Part shown: one piece after another, positions 53,815 to 62,366 of the stretch
Layout of the letters: each line of letters begins with the position of its first letter
How positions within the stretch are numbered: the stretch's first letter is position 1
NCBI RefSeq assembly: GCF_002277815.1
Contig: NZ_NKJI01000021.1
Span: forward strand, 1 to 64,000
DNA: 64,000 nucleotides
Direction: 5' to 3'
DNA from: Pseudomonas sp. ERMR1:02
GTDB lineage: Bacteria > Pseudomonadota > Gammaproteobacteria > Pseudomonadales > Pseudomonadaceae
The notes under the pieces: generated by a model
Databases searched by the model: none
Told to the model about the DNA's origin: nothing
Seen by the model: the letters and a program-made list of their open reading frames with translations, nothing else
Translations under genes and position numbers: made by a program

Positions 53815-54023
53815 AGCACTAGCTCCATTAGCAGAGGGGCTAAGCAGATAGCATAGTAGGGGATCCGGCAGCGCAACGAGGCGGATCTAGTTTCTACAGC
53901 CAGTCGACCGCTTTGCGGTCCTCACTACCGGCAGCAACCACCTCTAACTGCAGTTGATCGTCGTAGGGTCGGAAATATAGAGTTTGTGGAGCTAAATCGA
54001 CTCCAGTTTCTTACCCTGGTTCG

Positions 54024-54090
54024 ATCGGCTGCTTTTGGCCGACTGCTGCCTGTCGGGAGTGGCTGCAATCCACGCCCAAAAGCTGACATT
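54024..54090. repeat. Dispersed repeat, copy C
   Basis: ATCGGCTGCTTTTGGCCGAC, TGCTGCCTGTCGGGAGTGGC and CACGCCCAAAAGCTGACA. It lies in the gene-free gap 53815-54254. Confidence 0.65.
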
Positions 54091-54156
54091 TCTCTTGAGT
54101 GTTGGATTGTCATCGCAACCATAAAAGAATGACTGACAGTGCCACTAAAAAAGTAA

Positions 54157-54179
54157 AAGCCCAGCGCTAGAATGGGCTT
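54157..54179 (-). terminator. Rho-independent terminator of EamA gene
   Basis: Arms AAGCCCA and TGGGCTT; on the minus strand it is followed by TTTACTTTTTT. It lies 75 bp after the transporter stop codon. Confidence 0.7.
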
Positions 54180-54254
54180 CGGTGCGAGTGGGATTCTTCA
54201 CATTTGTGTAGGCCAGTTGTGTGCTTCACCCTGGCCCGTACGCCACCTATGCAC

Positions 54255-55304
54255 TCAATGGTCATGCCTGTGGTGTGCGTCGGGGAAGTGCGGATGGCTG
54301 TGAGTCATGGGCTCGTGTCGATGCCAATGTTGGTGCCTGGTGCCAGGCGCGAAGGGTTCATCGTGCTCATGTTGGTGGTGTTCGTCGTGTACATGCTCGT
54401 GCTCATGCTCCATGGCCTCATGCCGATGCTCATGCTCATGGCGTTCTGTGAGGTGTAACCAAATGCCCAATGCCATTAGCGATCCGGCGATTAGCAGCGG
54501 TAGCGTGACGGGATCGCCCATCGCCACAGCAAGCAATGTCCCTAAGAACGGTGCCACAGAGAAGTAAGCGCCCGTACGGGCGGTGCCCAGGTGGCGCAAG
54601 CCTATGACGAACAATGCCAGGCTCACGCCATAGGCAAGAAAGCCTACTATCAGTGCTCCCGCCAGGTTAGGCAGTGGCGGTAACGTCGCCCCCACAACAA
54701 AAGCCAGGACCAGGTTGACCGAACCTGCGACCAAGCCTTTGACAGACGCAATCCAGGTTGCGTCTGTCAACGACACCTTGCGGGTCAGGTTGTTATCAAT
54801 TCCCCAGGCAAAGCAGGCGCCCAAGACTGCGAGTGCTGGCCATAGGCCGGCAAAATGCGCTTCACTGGGCCAACTAAGAACCAGCGCGCCGGCCGCGATG
54901 GCGACCATGCCCAAGGCAATATGTCGGTCAAAGTTCTCCTTGAAGGCAAACCACGCGAGCAGGGCTGTAAATACACCTTCGGCGTTAAGCAGCAGTGATG
55001 CGCCCGATGCGGGCATTCCCGTCAGCCCGACCATCAGCAATACCGGCCCAGCAACACCACCCGCCGCAATCGCGCCTGCGAACCAGAGCGCTTCATGCCG
55101 TGGCAGGCTCACGCTGGGCGCGCGGCTCAGGAATCGATATAGCGTGAGTCCAAGGCCTGACCCCAGGTAAAGCAGGCCTGCCAGCAACCAGGGACTTACA
55201 CTGTTCAACAGTAATTTCGCCAGCGGCGTTCCTGCACCGAACAGCACGGCGGCACCGAGCGCGGCCAATACGCCCGACTGTCTCAGGCCTTCCTTCCAAT
55301 TCAT
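54255..55304 (-). CDS. EamA/DMT family transporter with His-rich tail
   Basis: A 349-residue drug/metabolite transporter: ten hydrophobic segments (two EamA repeats) up to about residue 290, then a ~60-residue cytosolic tail with more than 20 histidines (HEHEHRHEAMEHEHEHVHDE, HHQHEHDEPF). His-rich ends of this kind occur in Ni/Co and Zn transporters. With the CDF exporter and RcnR-like regulator close by, metal efflux is likely. The start at 55304 has GGGGAG upstream. Confidence 0.8.
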   Translation of the reverse strand: MNWKEGLRQSGVLAALGAAVLFGAGTPLAKLLLNSVSPWLLAGLLYLGSGLGLTLYRFLSRAPSVSLPRHEALWFAGAIAAGGVAGPVLLMVGLTGMPASGASLLLNAEGVFTALLAWFAFKENFDRHIALGMVAIAAGALVLSWPSEAHFAGLWPALAVLGACFAWGIDNNLTRKVSLTDATWIASVKGLVAGSVNLVLAFVVGATLPPLPNLAGALIVGFLAYGVSLALFVIGLRHLGTARTGAYFSVAPFLGTLLAVAMGDPVTLPLLIAGSLMALGIWLHLTERHEHEHRHEAMEHEHEHVHDEHHQHEHDEPFAPGTRHQHWHRHEPMTHSHPHFPDAHHRHDH

Positions 55305-55483
55305 TTGTTCAACTCCCCGCTCAATTGTGCCCAAGCTCAATCAGGTGAGAGTTTGGGAGACCGTGTGGATCGATTCTCGTCGTTGAGACAGGAAAACAGC
55401 AAGATTTACCGGCCTTGTGGGTTGAGGGCGTGGTCGTGGACAAATTCGAATGCCAGGTACTGGCTGATTTGTGCAAAACACCA

Positions 55484-55525
55484 CTGGCTGCTTCTGGGCC
55501 GATAGGTGTCCGGCGCGAGTTGAAC
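55484..55525. repeat. Dispersed repeat, copy D (partial)
   Basis: CTGGCTGCTTCTGGGCCGAT followed by AGGTGTCCGGCGCGAGTTG. In the gap 55305-55557, which has no gene. Confidence 0.5.
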
Positions 55526-55557
55526 CCACAACCCAATGTGGTTATCTGGGCAAGTGA

Positions 55558-55740
55558 CTATTCGCGCGCTTTCTTCAGCCCTTTCAGGCGCACATTCGCC
55601 CGTTGCACAGCGGCCATTTTTTCAGGCCGTTTCATGCGTTTCCACTTTCTGATGTCGTCCTTGCTTCGCCCGCAACTCACACACAGATCACCACTCAGTT
55701 GGCAAACCGAGATGCAGGGATTTTCGATTTCTTTAGCCAT
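55558..55740 (-). CDS. DUF1289 family protein
   Basis: A 60-residue Cys-rich protein (NPCISVCQLSGDLCVSCGRS, DDIRKWKRM), matching DUF1289, a small predicted Fe-S or metal-binding family. It directly follows the gene at 55743 with 2 bp between them. Confidence 0.82.
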   Translation of the reverse strand: MAKEIENPCISVCQLSGDLCVSCGRSKDDIRKWKRMKRPEKMAAVQRANVRLKGLKKARE

Positions 55741-55742
55741 TG

Positions 55743-56114
55743 TCAGTCACCTTTGGCCACGCGTGATCGAGTCAGGCGGTTTTTCCAGTCGCCACCGTGA
55801 GTGCGTTGGCACTCTTCCTCAGAGTCGAAGCGGACACTGTGGTCTGAAGGACTCAAGTCGATGTTGGCCTCATTCAGCGCGATGGCCGTCAGCTCGAAGA
55901 TGCGCGCCTTTGCGTCTACCAAGGCGAGCTTTTTGTCAGCCAGGGTTTCGAACACCCAGATTACCTTCAGTGTTTCAGCCAACGCGTTCAGGTCTGCGGT
56001 GTGGGTGAGCCAGGTAAAACCCTTGATTTCACCTTTGGCGGTTTCGCACGCTTCGGTGAGGGTGGTTATCAACCGGCGTTCGATTCGCGCCAGTTCACGT
56101 TTGCCAGGGGGCAT
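55743..56114 (-). CDS. Conserved hypothetical protein
   Basis: A 123-residue soluble protein (MPPGKRELARIERRLITTLTEACETAKGEIKGFTWLTH..., FDSEEECQRTHGGDWKNRLT). Similar proteins in pseudomonads are often labelled Fis-family, but I see no clear helix-turn-helix. The start at 56114 follows AAAGGAA. Part of the minus-strand run with DUF1289 and downstream of dmeF. Confidence 0.65.
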   Translation of the reverse strand: MPPGKRELARIERRLITTLTEACETAKGEIKGFTWLTHTADLNALAETLKVIWVFETLADKKLALVDAKARIFELTAIALNEANIDLSPSDHSVRFDSEEECQRTHGGDWKNRLTRSRVAKGD

Positions 56115-56153
56115 TGCAGGTTCCTTTGGAGACAATGGTGGGGAGGCGCTGAG

Positions 56154-57077
56154 TCAGACCGGTCGAAACTCAACCGTCAGATGGCTGACTTCGTGAACCG
56201 GCTTGAGACGTTCGCGAATGCTGTCGGCGTTCACAGTGGCCTCACCCAGGACGCTGACGATGGCCGCATGGGCTTGCGGTCCAACCCGCCATACGTGCAA
56301 GTCCGTGATGGTGGCATCCCCCGGTTTCTCGACCAGTTCGCGGATTTCCTCGGCAACCTGCGCATCGGTTTGATCCAGCAGTACACCGGCGGTAGTCCCC
56401 ATCAGCGTCCAGGCCCAGCGCGCGATTACGATGGCGCCGATGATGCCCATGAACGGGTCCAGCCACACCCATCCGAGATACCGGCCGGCGAGCAGTGCAG
56501 CGATGGCCAACACTGAAGTCAGCGCGTCGGCGATGACGTGGACGTAGGCCGACTTCAGGTTGTTGTCGTTCCCGTGATGAGCATGGGTATGGCCATGATC
56601 ATCATGATCGTGGCCATGACTGTGCCCGTGGCCCAGCAATAGGACACTGACAATGTTGACGATCAAACCGGCTATCGCGATGAGCGTAGCAGTGCCGAAC
56701 TGAACGTCTGTTGGCTGCAAGAGGCGCATGACAGACTCAACGCCAATGCCCAAAGAGACCATGCCGAGAATCAGCGCCGAGGCGAACCCGCCCAGGTCTC
56801 CAACCTTTCCGGTACCGAAACTGTACCGCTGGCTGGAAGCGTGGCGTTTTGCGTATCCGTAAGCAGCCGCCGCGATGCCCAATGCGCCGGCATGGGTTGC
56901 CATGTGAAAGCCATCGGCCAGTAACGCCATTGAGCCCGTGATGTACCCGGCGGTGATCTCGCCAACCATCATCACAACGGTCAGTGCCACAACCCAAAGC
57001 GTGCGCTTGGCATTTTCGTCGTGCGCTGAGCCAAGGAACACGTGGTCGTGCGTGTAGTTGATGTTAGTGCTGTTCAT
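56154..57077 (-). CDS. dmeF: CDF family cation efflux protein (DmeF-like)
   Basis: A 307-residue cation diffusion facilitator: six TM helices with metal sites in ADGFHMATH and HVIADALTSV, a His-rich loop (GHGHSHGHDHDDHGHTHAHH) between TM4 and TM5 and a C-terminal dimerisation domain (DATITDLHVWRVGPQAHAAIV). DmeF members export Co and Ni. A GTG at 57101 overlaps the regulator stop (coupling); the ATG at 57077 is taken because it gives the normal N-terminus. Confidence 0.87.
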   Translation of the reverse strand: MNSTNINYTHDHVFLGSAHDENAKRTLWVVALTVVMMVGEITAGYITGSMALLADGFHMATHAGALGIAAAAYGYAKRHASSQRYSFGTGKVGDLGGFASALILGMVSLGIGVESVMRLLQPTDVQFGTATLIAIAGLIVNIVSVLLLGHGHSHGHDHDDHGHTHAHHGNDNNLKSAYVHVIADALTSVLAIAALLAGRYLGWVWLDPFMGIIGAIVIARWAWTLMGTTAGVLLDQTDAQVAEEIRELVEKPGDATITDLHVWRVGPQAHAAIVSVLGEATVNADSIRERLKPVHEVSHLTVEFRPV

Positions 57078-57097
57078 GAGTGTGTGCCTGGATGCGT

Positions 57098-57373
57098 TCA
57101 CTTGGAGTAACGGCGAATGGCTTCAAGAAGCTCTTCGACACCCTTGTTACGCTCTTTTTCGCTGAGCCGAGGGTTCGCAACATGCTCCCGCGCGTGATCC
57201 TCGATGATTTCCTCCATCAAGCCGTTGATGGCTCCGCGAGTGGCGGCAACAAGGTGCAGTGTTTTGGCGCAATCGAGGTCCGATTCCAGTGCCCGTTCAA
57301 CGGCCTGGATTTGTCCGGCAATACGTTTTACGCGCTTGAGAAGATCGTCTTTGTTCGCTGCGATGTGACCCAT
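57098..57373 (-). CDS. RcnR/FrmR-type metal-sensing repressor
   Basis: A 91-residue DUF156 (CsoR/RcnR) repressor: MGHIAANKDDLLKRVKRIAGQIQAVERAL, CAKTLHLVAATRGAINGLMEEIIEDHAREHV. The N-terminal His3 and Cys35-equivalent (DLDCAKTLH) are metal ligands in RcnR, which senses Ni/Co and is released from DNA. First gene of the dmeF operon; operators lie directly upstream. Confidence 0.87.
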   Translation of the reverse strand: MGHIAANKDDLLKRVKRIAGQIQAVERALESDLDCAKTLHLVAATRGAINGLMEEIIEDHAREHVANPRLSEKERNKGVEELLEAIRRYSK

Positions 57374-57376
57374 TGG

Positions 57377-57464
57377 ATACCCCCTATACCTATGTTGTGC
57401 GCATGATAGGCATACCCCCTATACCTATGTTGTGCGCATGATAGGCATACCCCCTATACCTATG
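57377..57464. promoter_or_regulatory. Triplicated RcnR/CsoR-type operator
   Basis: Three identical copies of ATACCCCCTATACCTATG at 57377, 57412 and 57447, period 35 bp; the intervening TTGTGCGCATGATAGGC is present twice. The reverse strand reads TATAGGGGGTAT, a G-tract with flanking inverted repeats as in RcnR-family operators. The first copy begins 4 bp from the start codon and includes the ribosome site AGGGGG. The gap 57465-57775 holds no gene. Confidence 0.75.
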
Positions 57465-57775
57465 CAACGATCGGCGGACGGAGGGATCATCTACGGCCCC
57501 TCGGGAAAGAGAGACTTCAATTACGAGGGTGGAGCGAGAGGACCTGGAGTGTCCCTTCTGGCCGTTCTCTGCCGATCATGGTTACAAAGCATGCTGGTCA
57601 AATCCGATGCAATCGGTGGTCAGAACGAATGCAAATGATCAGATGTTTCAGAGGCTGCATGTGGACCTGCCAGACATTTCTCTAATGCTTTAGGTGCCTG
57701 ATCGATACCGCTTATGGCGTACCAAGGGATTTCAGAGAAAATTCCCCATCTTGGGTTTATCTTGTATGCGGAAAG

Positions 57776-57801
57776 TCATATATTCGAAAATCCGTATATG
57801 A
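57776..57801. promoter_or_regulatory. ArsR-type operator
   Basis: TCATATATTCGAAAATCCGT followed by ATATGA: a 26-bp dyad with arms TCATATA/TATATGA, just upstream of the damaged arsC fragment. Matches the form of ArsR operators in pseudomonads. Confidence 0.65.
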
Positions 57802-57815
57802 GATGAGGCTTCACA

Positions 57816-58179
57816 ATGACCAGCAAAGCCCGTGTCCTGTTCGTCTGCACCGCCAACGCTGCACGCTCCCAGTTGGCCCAAGCGTTGCTGAGGCATACCG
57901 ACTCGGAGCATTTCGTGGCTTAAGTGCCGGCACAACTCCGACTCAGGTAGATCCGCGTACGTTTGAGGCGCTCTCACACATCGGTGTGAGCACTGAAGGA
58001 TTACGCAGCAAGTCGGCAAGGCCAATGGGTCTATTACCGACTGCACCCCAATCTGCCGGATTGGGTTCATCAAGTGCTGACCACGGTGCTCGAAAGCAAT
58101 AAGCATTGGTTAAGTCCTGATGCCAAACGCCTTGACGAGATGGGCGACCGTCCTGAACGGGCACTCACCTGCTGCTAAA
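57816..58179 (+). pseudogene. arsC-arsR chimera remnant
   Basis: The 5' part encodes the start of a low-molecular-weight phosphatase-type arsenate reductase (VLFVCTANAARSQLAQALLR), stops at 57921-57923, and after one missing base continues SAGTTPTQVDPRTFEALSHI GVSTEGLRSKS. At about 58013-58020 it jumps to the C-terminal part of an ArsR repressor (GQWVYYRLHPNLPDWVHQVL, ending MGDRPERALTCC). A deletion has removed the rest of both. No intact arsR or arsC is in the window. Confidence 0.8.
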
Positions 58180-58300
58180 GCCAGATCGTCTGGTTTCACC
58201 TGCGCCCGCGCGCTATTCAGCATCCTGCCCACATAGAATACATCGGCCAGTTCGACACCCAGTCGAACTCTCACTGACAACAGATACAGAGCACAACAAC

Positions 58301-59305
58301 ATGACTATCAAAGTTGGCATCAATGGTTTTGGACGAATAGGTCGCCTCGCTCTGCGAGCATCATGGAACTGGCCAGAGTTTGAATTCGTGCAGATCAACG
58401 ATCCGGCCGGTGATGCAGTAACCCACGCGCACCTGATCAACTTCGACTCGGTGCATGGTCGTTGGCAAAACGAAGCCAGCGCAGAAGGCGATCACGTAGT
58501 AATTGGCGGCAAGCGCATCAAGGTCACCGCGAACAAAGCGATTGCCGACACCGACTGGTCGGGGTGCGATCTGGTGATTGAGGCCAGTGGCAAGATGAAA
58601 ACCGTCGCTGTGCTTCAGGCTTACCTCGACCAAGGCGTGAAGCGTGTCGTGGTCTGCGCTCCGGTGAAGGAAAAAGGCGCGTTAAACATCGTCATGGGCG
58701 TCAACCATCAGCTGTTCAAACCGGCTGAACATCGCATCGTCACTGCCGCTTCGTGCACCACCAACTGTCTGGCGCCCGTGGTGAAAGTCATCCACGAGAA
58801 GCTGGGCATTCGCCATGGTTCGATCACCACCATCCACGACCTGACCAACACCCAGAGCATTCTCGATCAGCCGCACAAGGATCTGCGCCGTGCGCGTGCT
58901 TGCGGCATGAGCCTGATTCCGACCAGTACAGGCTCGGCCACTGCTATCGCCGAAATTTTCCCAGAGCTGCGTGGGCGCCTGAATGGTCACGCTGTACGCG
59001 TGCCGCTGGCCAACGCTTCACTGACTGACTGTGTCTTTGAAGTCGAGCGAGCCACCACCGTCGAAGAAGTGAATCAACTTCTCAAGGACGCTTCCGAGAA
59101 CGAGCTGAAAGACATCCTCGGTTTCGAGGAGCGTCCATTGGTGTCCATCGACTACCGTACCGACCCGCGTTCATCGATCATTGATGCGCTGTCGACCATG
59201 GTCATCAACGGCACCCAGGTCAAACTCTATGCCTGGTACGACAACGAATGGGGCTATGCCAATCGTACTGTCGAACTGGCCAAAATGGTCGGTCTGGCAG
59301 TCTAA
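58301..59305 (+). CDS. ArsJ-associated glyceraldehyde-3-phosphate dehydrogenase
   Basis: A 334-residue GAPDH: NAD motif GINGFGRIGRLALRA, active-site Cys152 in ASCTTNC, and YDNEWGYANR. In arsenic loci this enzyme forms 1-arseno-3-phosphoglycerate from arsenate and glyceraldehyde-3-phosphate, exported by ArsJ. It precedes arsJ by 9 bp. Housekeeping GAPDH would not sit here, and the arsJ link decides the call. Confidence 0.88.
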   Translation: MTIKVGINGFGRIGRLALRASWNWPEFEFVQINDPAGDAVTHAHLINFDSVHGRWQNEASAEGDHVVIGGKRIKVTANKAIADTDWSGCDLVIEASGKMKTVAVLQAYLDQGVKRVVVCAPVKEKGALNIVMGVNHQLFKPAEHRIVTAASCTTNCLAPVVKVIHEKLGIRHGSITTIHDLTNTQSILDQPHKDLRRARACGMSLIPTSTGSATAIAEIFPELRGRLNGHAVRVPLANASLTDCVFEVERATTVEEVNQLLKDASENELKDILGFEERPLVSIDYRTDPRSSIIDALSTMVINGTQVKLYAWYDNEWGYANRTVELAKMVGLAV

Positions 59306-59314
59306 GGAGCGGCC

Positions 59315-60533
59315 ATGAAAGCGTTGTCAGCCCTCGCTCCGCAAGTGCGGCAGTACCTGCTCGTCACGGGCAACTACTGGGCCTTCACTCTCACCGACGG
59401 CGCCTTGCGCATGTTGGTGGTGCTGCACTTTCACGCGCTGGGTTACAGCCCACTTCAAATCGCGGCGTTGTTTCTGTTCTACGAGCTCTTTGGCGTGATC
59501 ACTAACTTGGTGGGGGTTACCTCGGCGCTCGGCTGGGTCTGAACCGAACCATGAACATCGGGCTGGGTATCCAGGTCGCGGCGCTGTTAATGCTGACGGT
59601 TCCGGTAGCCTGGCTAACCATTCCATGGGTGATGGGGGCTCAGGCGTTGTCGGGATTGCCAAAGACCTGAACAAGATGAGTGCCAAAAGCTCCATCAAGC
59701 TTCTGGTTCCTGATGGGCAGCAGGGCAAGCTCTACCAGTGGGTGGCGATCCTCACCGGCTCGAAGAACGCACTCAAGGGAGTCGGCTTCTTTCTCGGCGG
59801 AGCCTTGCTGGCATTGATCGGCTTCAAAGGTGCATTGCTGGCCATGGCGGGTGTTCTGGCGCTGATCTGGATCAGCAGCCTGATCCTGCTGAAGAAGGAT
59901 CTGGGCAAAGCGAAAGCCAAGCCCAAGTTTCGCGACATCCTGTCCAAGAGCCGGGCAATCAACATCCTCTCGGCGGCACGGTTGTTTCTGTTCGGCGCCC
60001 GCGACGTCTGGTTTGTGGTGGCCTTGCCGGTTTACCTGAGCAGTGTCTTCGGCTGGGACTTCTGGCAGGTTGGCGGCTTCCTTGCGGCCTGGGTGATTGG
60101 CTACGGCATCGTGCAATCCTTCGCGCCCAACATCACCGGCAAGAAACGTGGGCACGTACCGGATGGTCGAGCGGCTTTTCTGTGGGCACTTGCACTGGCG
60201 GGTCTGCCTGCGGCAATCGCTCTCGGGCTGAACACTGGGCTGTCACAGCAGGTGGTGTTGTTGGGTGGATTGATGGTCTTTGGTGCGCTGTTCGCGGTGA
60301 ACTCTTCGCTGCACAGCTATCTGATCGTGTCCTACGCCAAGGAAGATGGCGTGTCGCTGGATGTGGGTTTTTATTACATGTCCAACGCCATGGGACGATT
60401 GATCGGCACGGTGCTCTCCGGCTGGGTTTATCAGGTGTATGGGCTGGGGGCGTGCCTATGGATATCTAGCGCATTCATGCTGTTTGCAGCTTTGATTTCG
60501 ATTGCATTGCCTCGTCACGCGCTTGGTGAATGA
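59315..60533 (+). pseudogene. arsJ: Organoarsenical efflux MFS transporter ArsJ, two frameshifts
   Basis: A ~407-residue MFS protein. First frame: MKALSALAPQVRQYLLVTGN ...YELFGVITNLVG, then a break near 59515 in GGTGGGGGTTACC (one more G gives NLVGGYLGARLGLNRT). The second frame runs to PWVMGAQALSG and breaks near 59653 (TCGGGATTGCC; one more base gives SGIAKDLNK). The rest (NKMSAKSSIKLLVPDGQQGK to PRHALGE) is intact. Both are net one-base losses at G runs. Confidence 0.88.
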
Positions 60534-60642
60534 CTGTTTGTGGTCTGTTGGAAGTGCAACGGATTCCAGTCAAACGGCTACTGATGGCGGGACTCTGAAC
60601 GAGTAACGTAGGGGCGGTCAGACGCTTTGATATCACCCATTT

Positions 60643-61683
60643 TCAGTTGCGAAATGACTGCGCCAGAAACTCGGTGATCAGCGATGCAATCTGCAGCTGG
60701 ATCAACGCCCGCGGTCGAGCGCTGTCGCCATCCCGGCAAATGATGCCATCGCCTGGTGCGTCTTCTTCGAGCAATGCCACCGCGCCAGGTTTGCACATAG
60801 ACAAAAAGCTGAAGTGGCTGGCGTCCTTGATCTCGACGTACCGATTCGTCGCCGGGGGCAAGCGCTTGGCCAGATCGGCGGACTCCAACCGCGCGGGAAG
60901 GTCTTCAGAGGGCGCGCCCGCTGCGATCACCAGTGTCGGCACCGGTAACGTCGCCAGACTTTCATTGGTCAGGCCGCGCGACAGTCCCAGGTCCAGGGAC
61001 ACGATGGCGGTGACACGTTTGTCGCTAAGATCGGCGACCAGCCGGGCTTTCGATGCCGGAGTGCTGTCGGGGTTGATCTGTTTGTAAACGCTGCAACTGG
61101 CCAGCTGCGGATGGGTGATGCAGTCCTGGGCAAAACGCTCGGGATCGAATCGGGCACCGGCGATTTCCAGGGCGGTCCAGCCGCCAAGTGAATGACCGAC
61201 CACTGCAATTTGACGCTTGGCCACTAACCCAAAGTGTTCTGGCTGAGCCATGACCGCATCGATGGCCCGCTGCAGGTCGAGGGGGCGCTGCCACAGCTGC
61301 GCTGCGGCTTTAGGGTTGCGATCGCGGGTGGTCGTGCCGGGGTGGTTGACCGCCGCCACGATGTAACCCTGATGGACCAATGCACTGGCCAGCCATGACT
61401 GGTTCCCCCAATTACCGCGAAAGCCGTGGGAGAGCACCACCAATGGATGCGCGCCTGCGGCCGGAGGAGCATCGCGGACGGCGAGGGCACCGACAAACAC
61501 CGGAGTATCCGCGATCAATTGCGGTTTGGCAGTGGTTGCACTCGGGTACCAGACGACCAACTCCAGCGGGCGGTCATTTTGCTTGTCTGGCAACGCCGAG
61601 GTCCGGAAGCCGATAGGGTTGTCGCCAGCGAATGCGTTTATGTTCAGACAGATAAGGAGCAGGGCCCCGAGCACTGTTTTCAT
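60643..61683 (-). CDS. Secreted alpha/beta hydrolase (PAF acetylhydrolase-like)
   Basis: A 346-residue exported hydrolase with signal peptide (MKTVLGALLLICLNINAFA-GD), oxyanion region VVLSHGFRGNWGN, nucleophile elbow GHSLGG near residue 165 and catalytic His in KDASHFSFL. The organisation fits dienelactone hydrolase or platelet-activating-factor acetylhydrolase-like families. Substrate unknown. Convergent with arsJ; 60534-60642 shows nothing. Confidence 0.8.
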   Translation of the reverse strand: MKTVLGALLLICLNINAFAGDNPIGFRTSALPDKQNDRPLELVVWYPSATTAKPQLIADTPVFVGALAVRDAPPAAGAHPLVVLSHGFRGNWGNQSWLASALVHQGYIVAAVNHPGTTTRDRNPKAAAQLWQRPLDLQRAIDAVMAQPEHFGLVAKRQIAVVGHSLGGWTALEIAGARFDPERFAQDCITHPQLASCSVYKQINPDSTPASKARLVADLSDKRVTAIVSLDLGLSRGLTNESLATLPVPTLVIAAGAPSEDLPARLESADLAKRLPPATNRYVEIKDASHFSFLSMCKPGAVALLEEDAPGDGIICRDGDSARPRALIQLQIASLITEFLAQSFRN

Positions 61684-61818
61684 TGTTTTGATCTTCCTTG
61701 ATGGGATCAGCGTCGATTGGACGCGATCAGGTGCGCGGTAAACATATCAGCCATCGTGTCGGCACACACAGCCGTTTTTGATGCCCATTGAATCGACTCG
61801 TTTTCCAGGCGCACCCCA

Positions 61819-61857
61819 GTGACTGCTTCTGGCCGGCCGGTAGTTGCCTGTCACCGC
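61819..61857. repeat. Dispersed repeat, copy E
   Basis: GTGACTGCTTCTGGCCGGCC followed by GGTAGTTGCCTGTCACCGC. Confidence 0.5.
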
Positions 61858-61886
61858 TATGCGGCTGTCTGCGTAGTGATGCTCGA

Positions 61887-61988
61887 TGGTTCGCGAAAAA
61901 CCAAGGGCACCGATGGGCTTCTGGTTTTGCGCGTTATCGTTGCCGTCCATCGTCGGAACGCCGCCCGGAGCCGGCTCGCTCCTACAGT
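61887..61988. repeat. Degenerate BIME
   Basis: Pieces of the usual BIME in order: GTTCGCGAAAAACCAAGGGC, GCGTTATCGTTGCCGTCCAT and GGCTCGCTCCTAC; one arm is decayed. Confidence 0.65.
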
Positions 61989-62056
61989 GGTCGGTGGTGT
62001 TTAAACGCGCATGGGCGGCGCGTGTTTAAGCGTCTTCAAGATCACTTCCTGAAAGC

Positions 62057-62366
62057 TACAAAACCTTGCGTCGTTGCCTACGGGTACGCCAGAATCCGCC
62101 GGCTTGTGCGCCTGGGGTCTGGGTTCTATCGTTTGTCGGTCGCTGAAAACAGCGATCGGGTTTGGTAGCCCGGTTTCGCACCTAGACGCACAGCGCCACC
62201 TTATACAGCCACTTTCTTGGACTGTTCTTTATGGTGGCCATGCGTGGGGCTCGCTTGCGGGCGCCGGGTTCTGGTGCGACCGGTCTACCAACCTGCGTAT
62301 GGCCGCCACCCTTCGTTTGGTAGCGAGGGTGATGGCTCCTTCTAGTTCGCATCAGAGGTTCCATCC
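62057..62366 (+). promoter_or_regulatory. Conserved long leader of DUF6124 gene, copy 2
   Basis: Counterpart of 6573-6895. Shared blocks: CGTCG(T/C)TGCCTAC, CCAGAATCCGCCGGCTTGTG at 62089, TCTATCGTTT, GCGATCGGGTTT, ACAGCGCCACC, CCAACCTGCG and GCCGCCACC, ending at the gene start. Translated similarity is broken by stops and frame changes. Confidence 0.6.
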
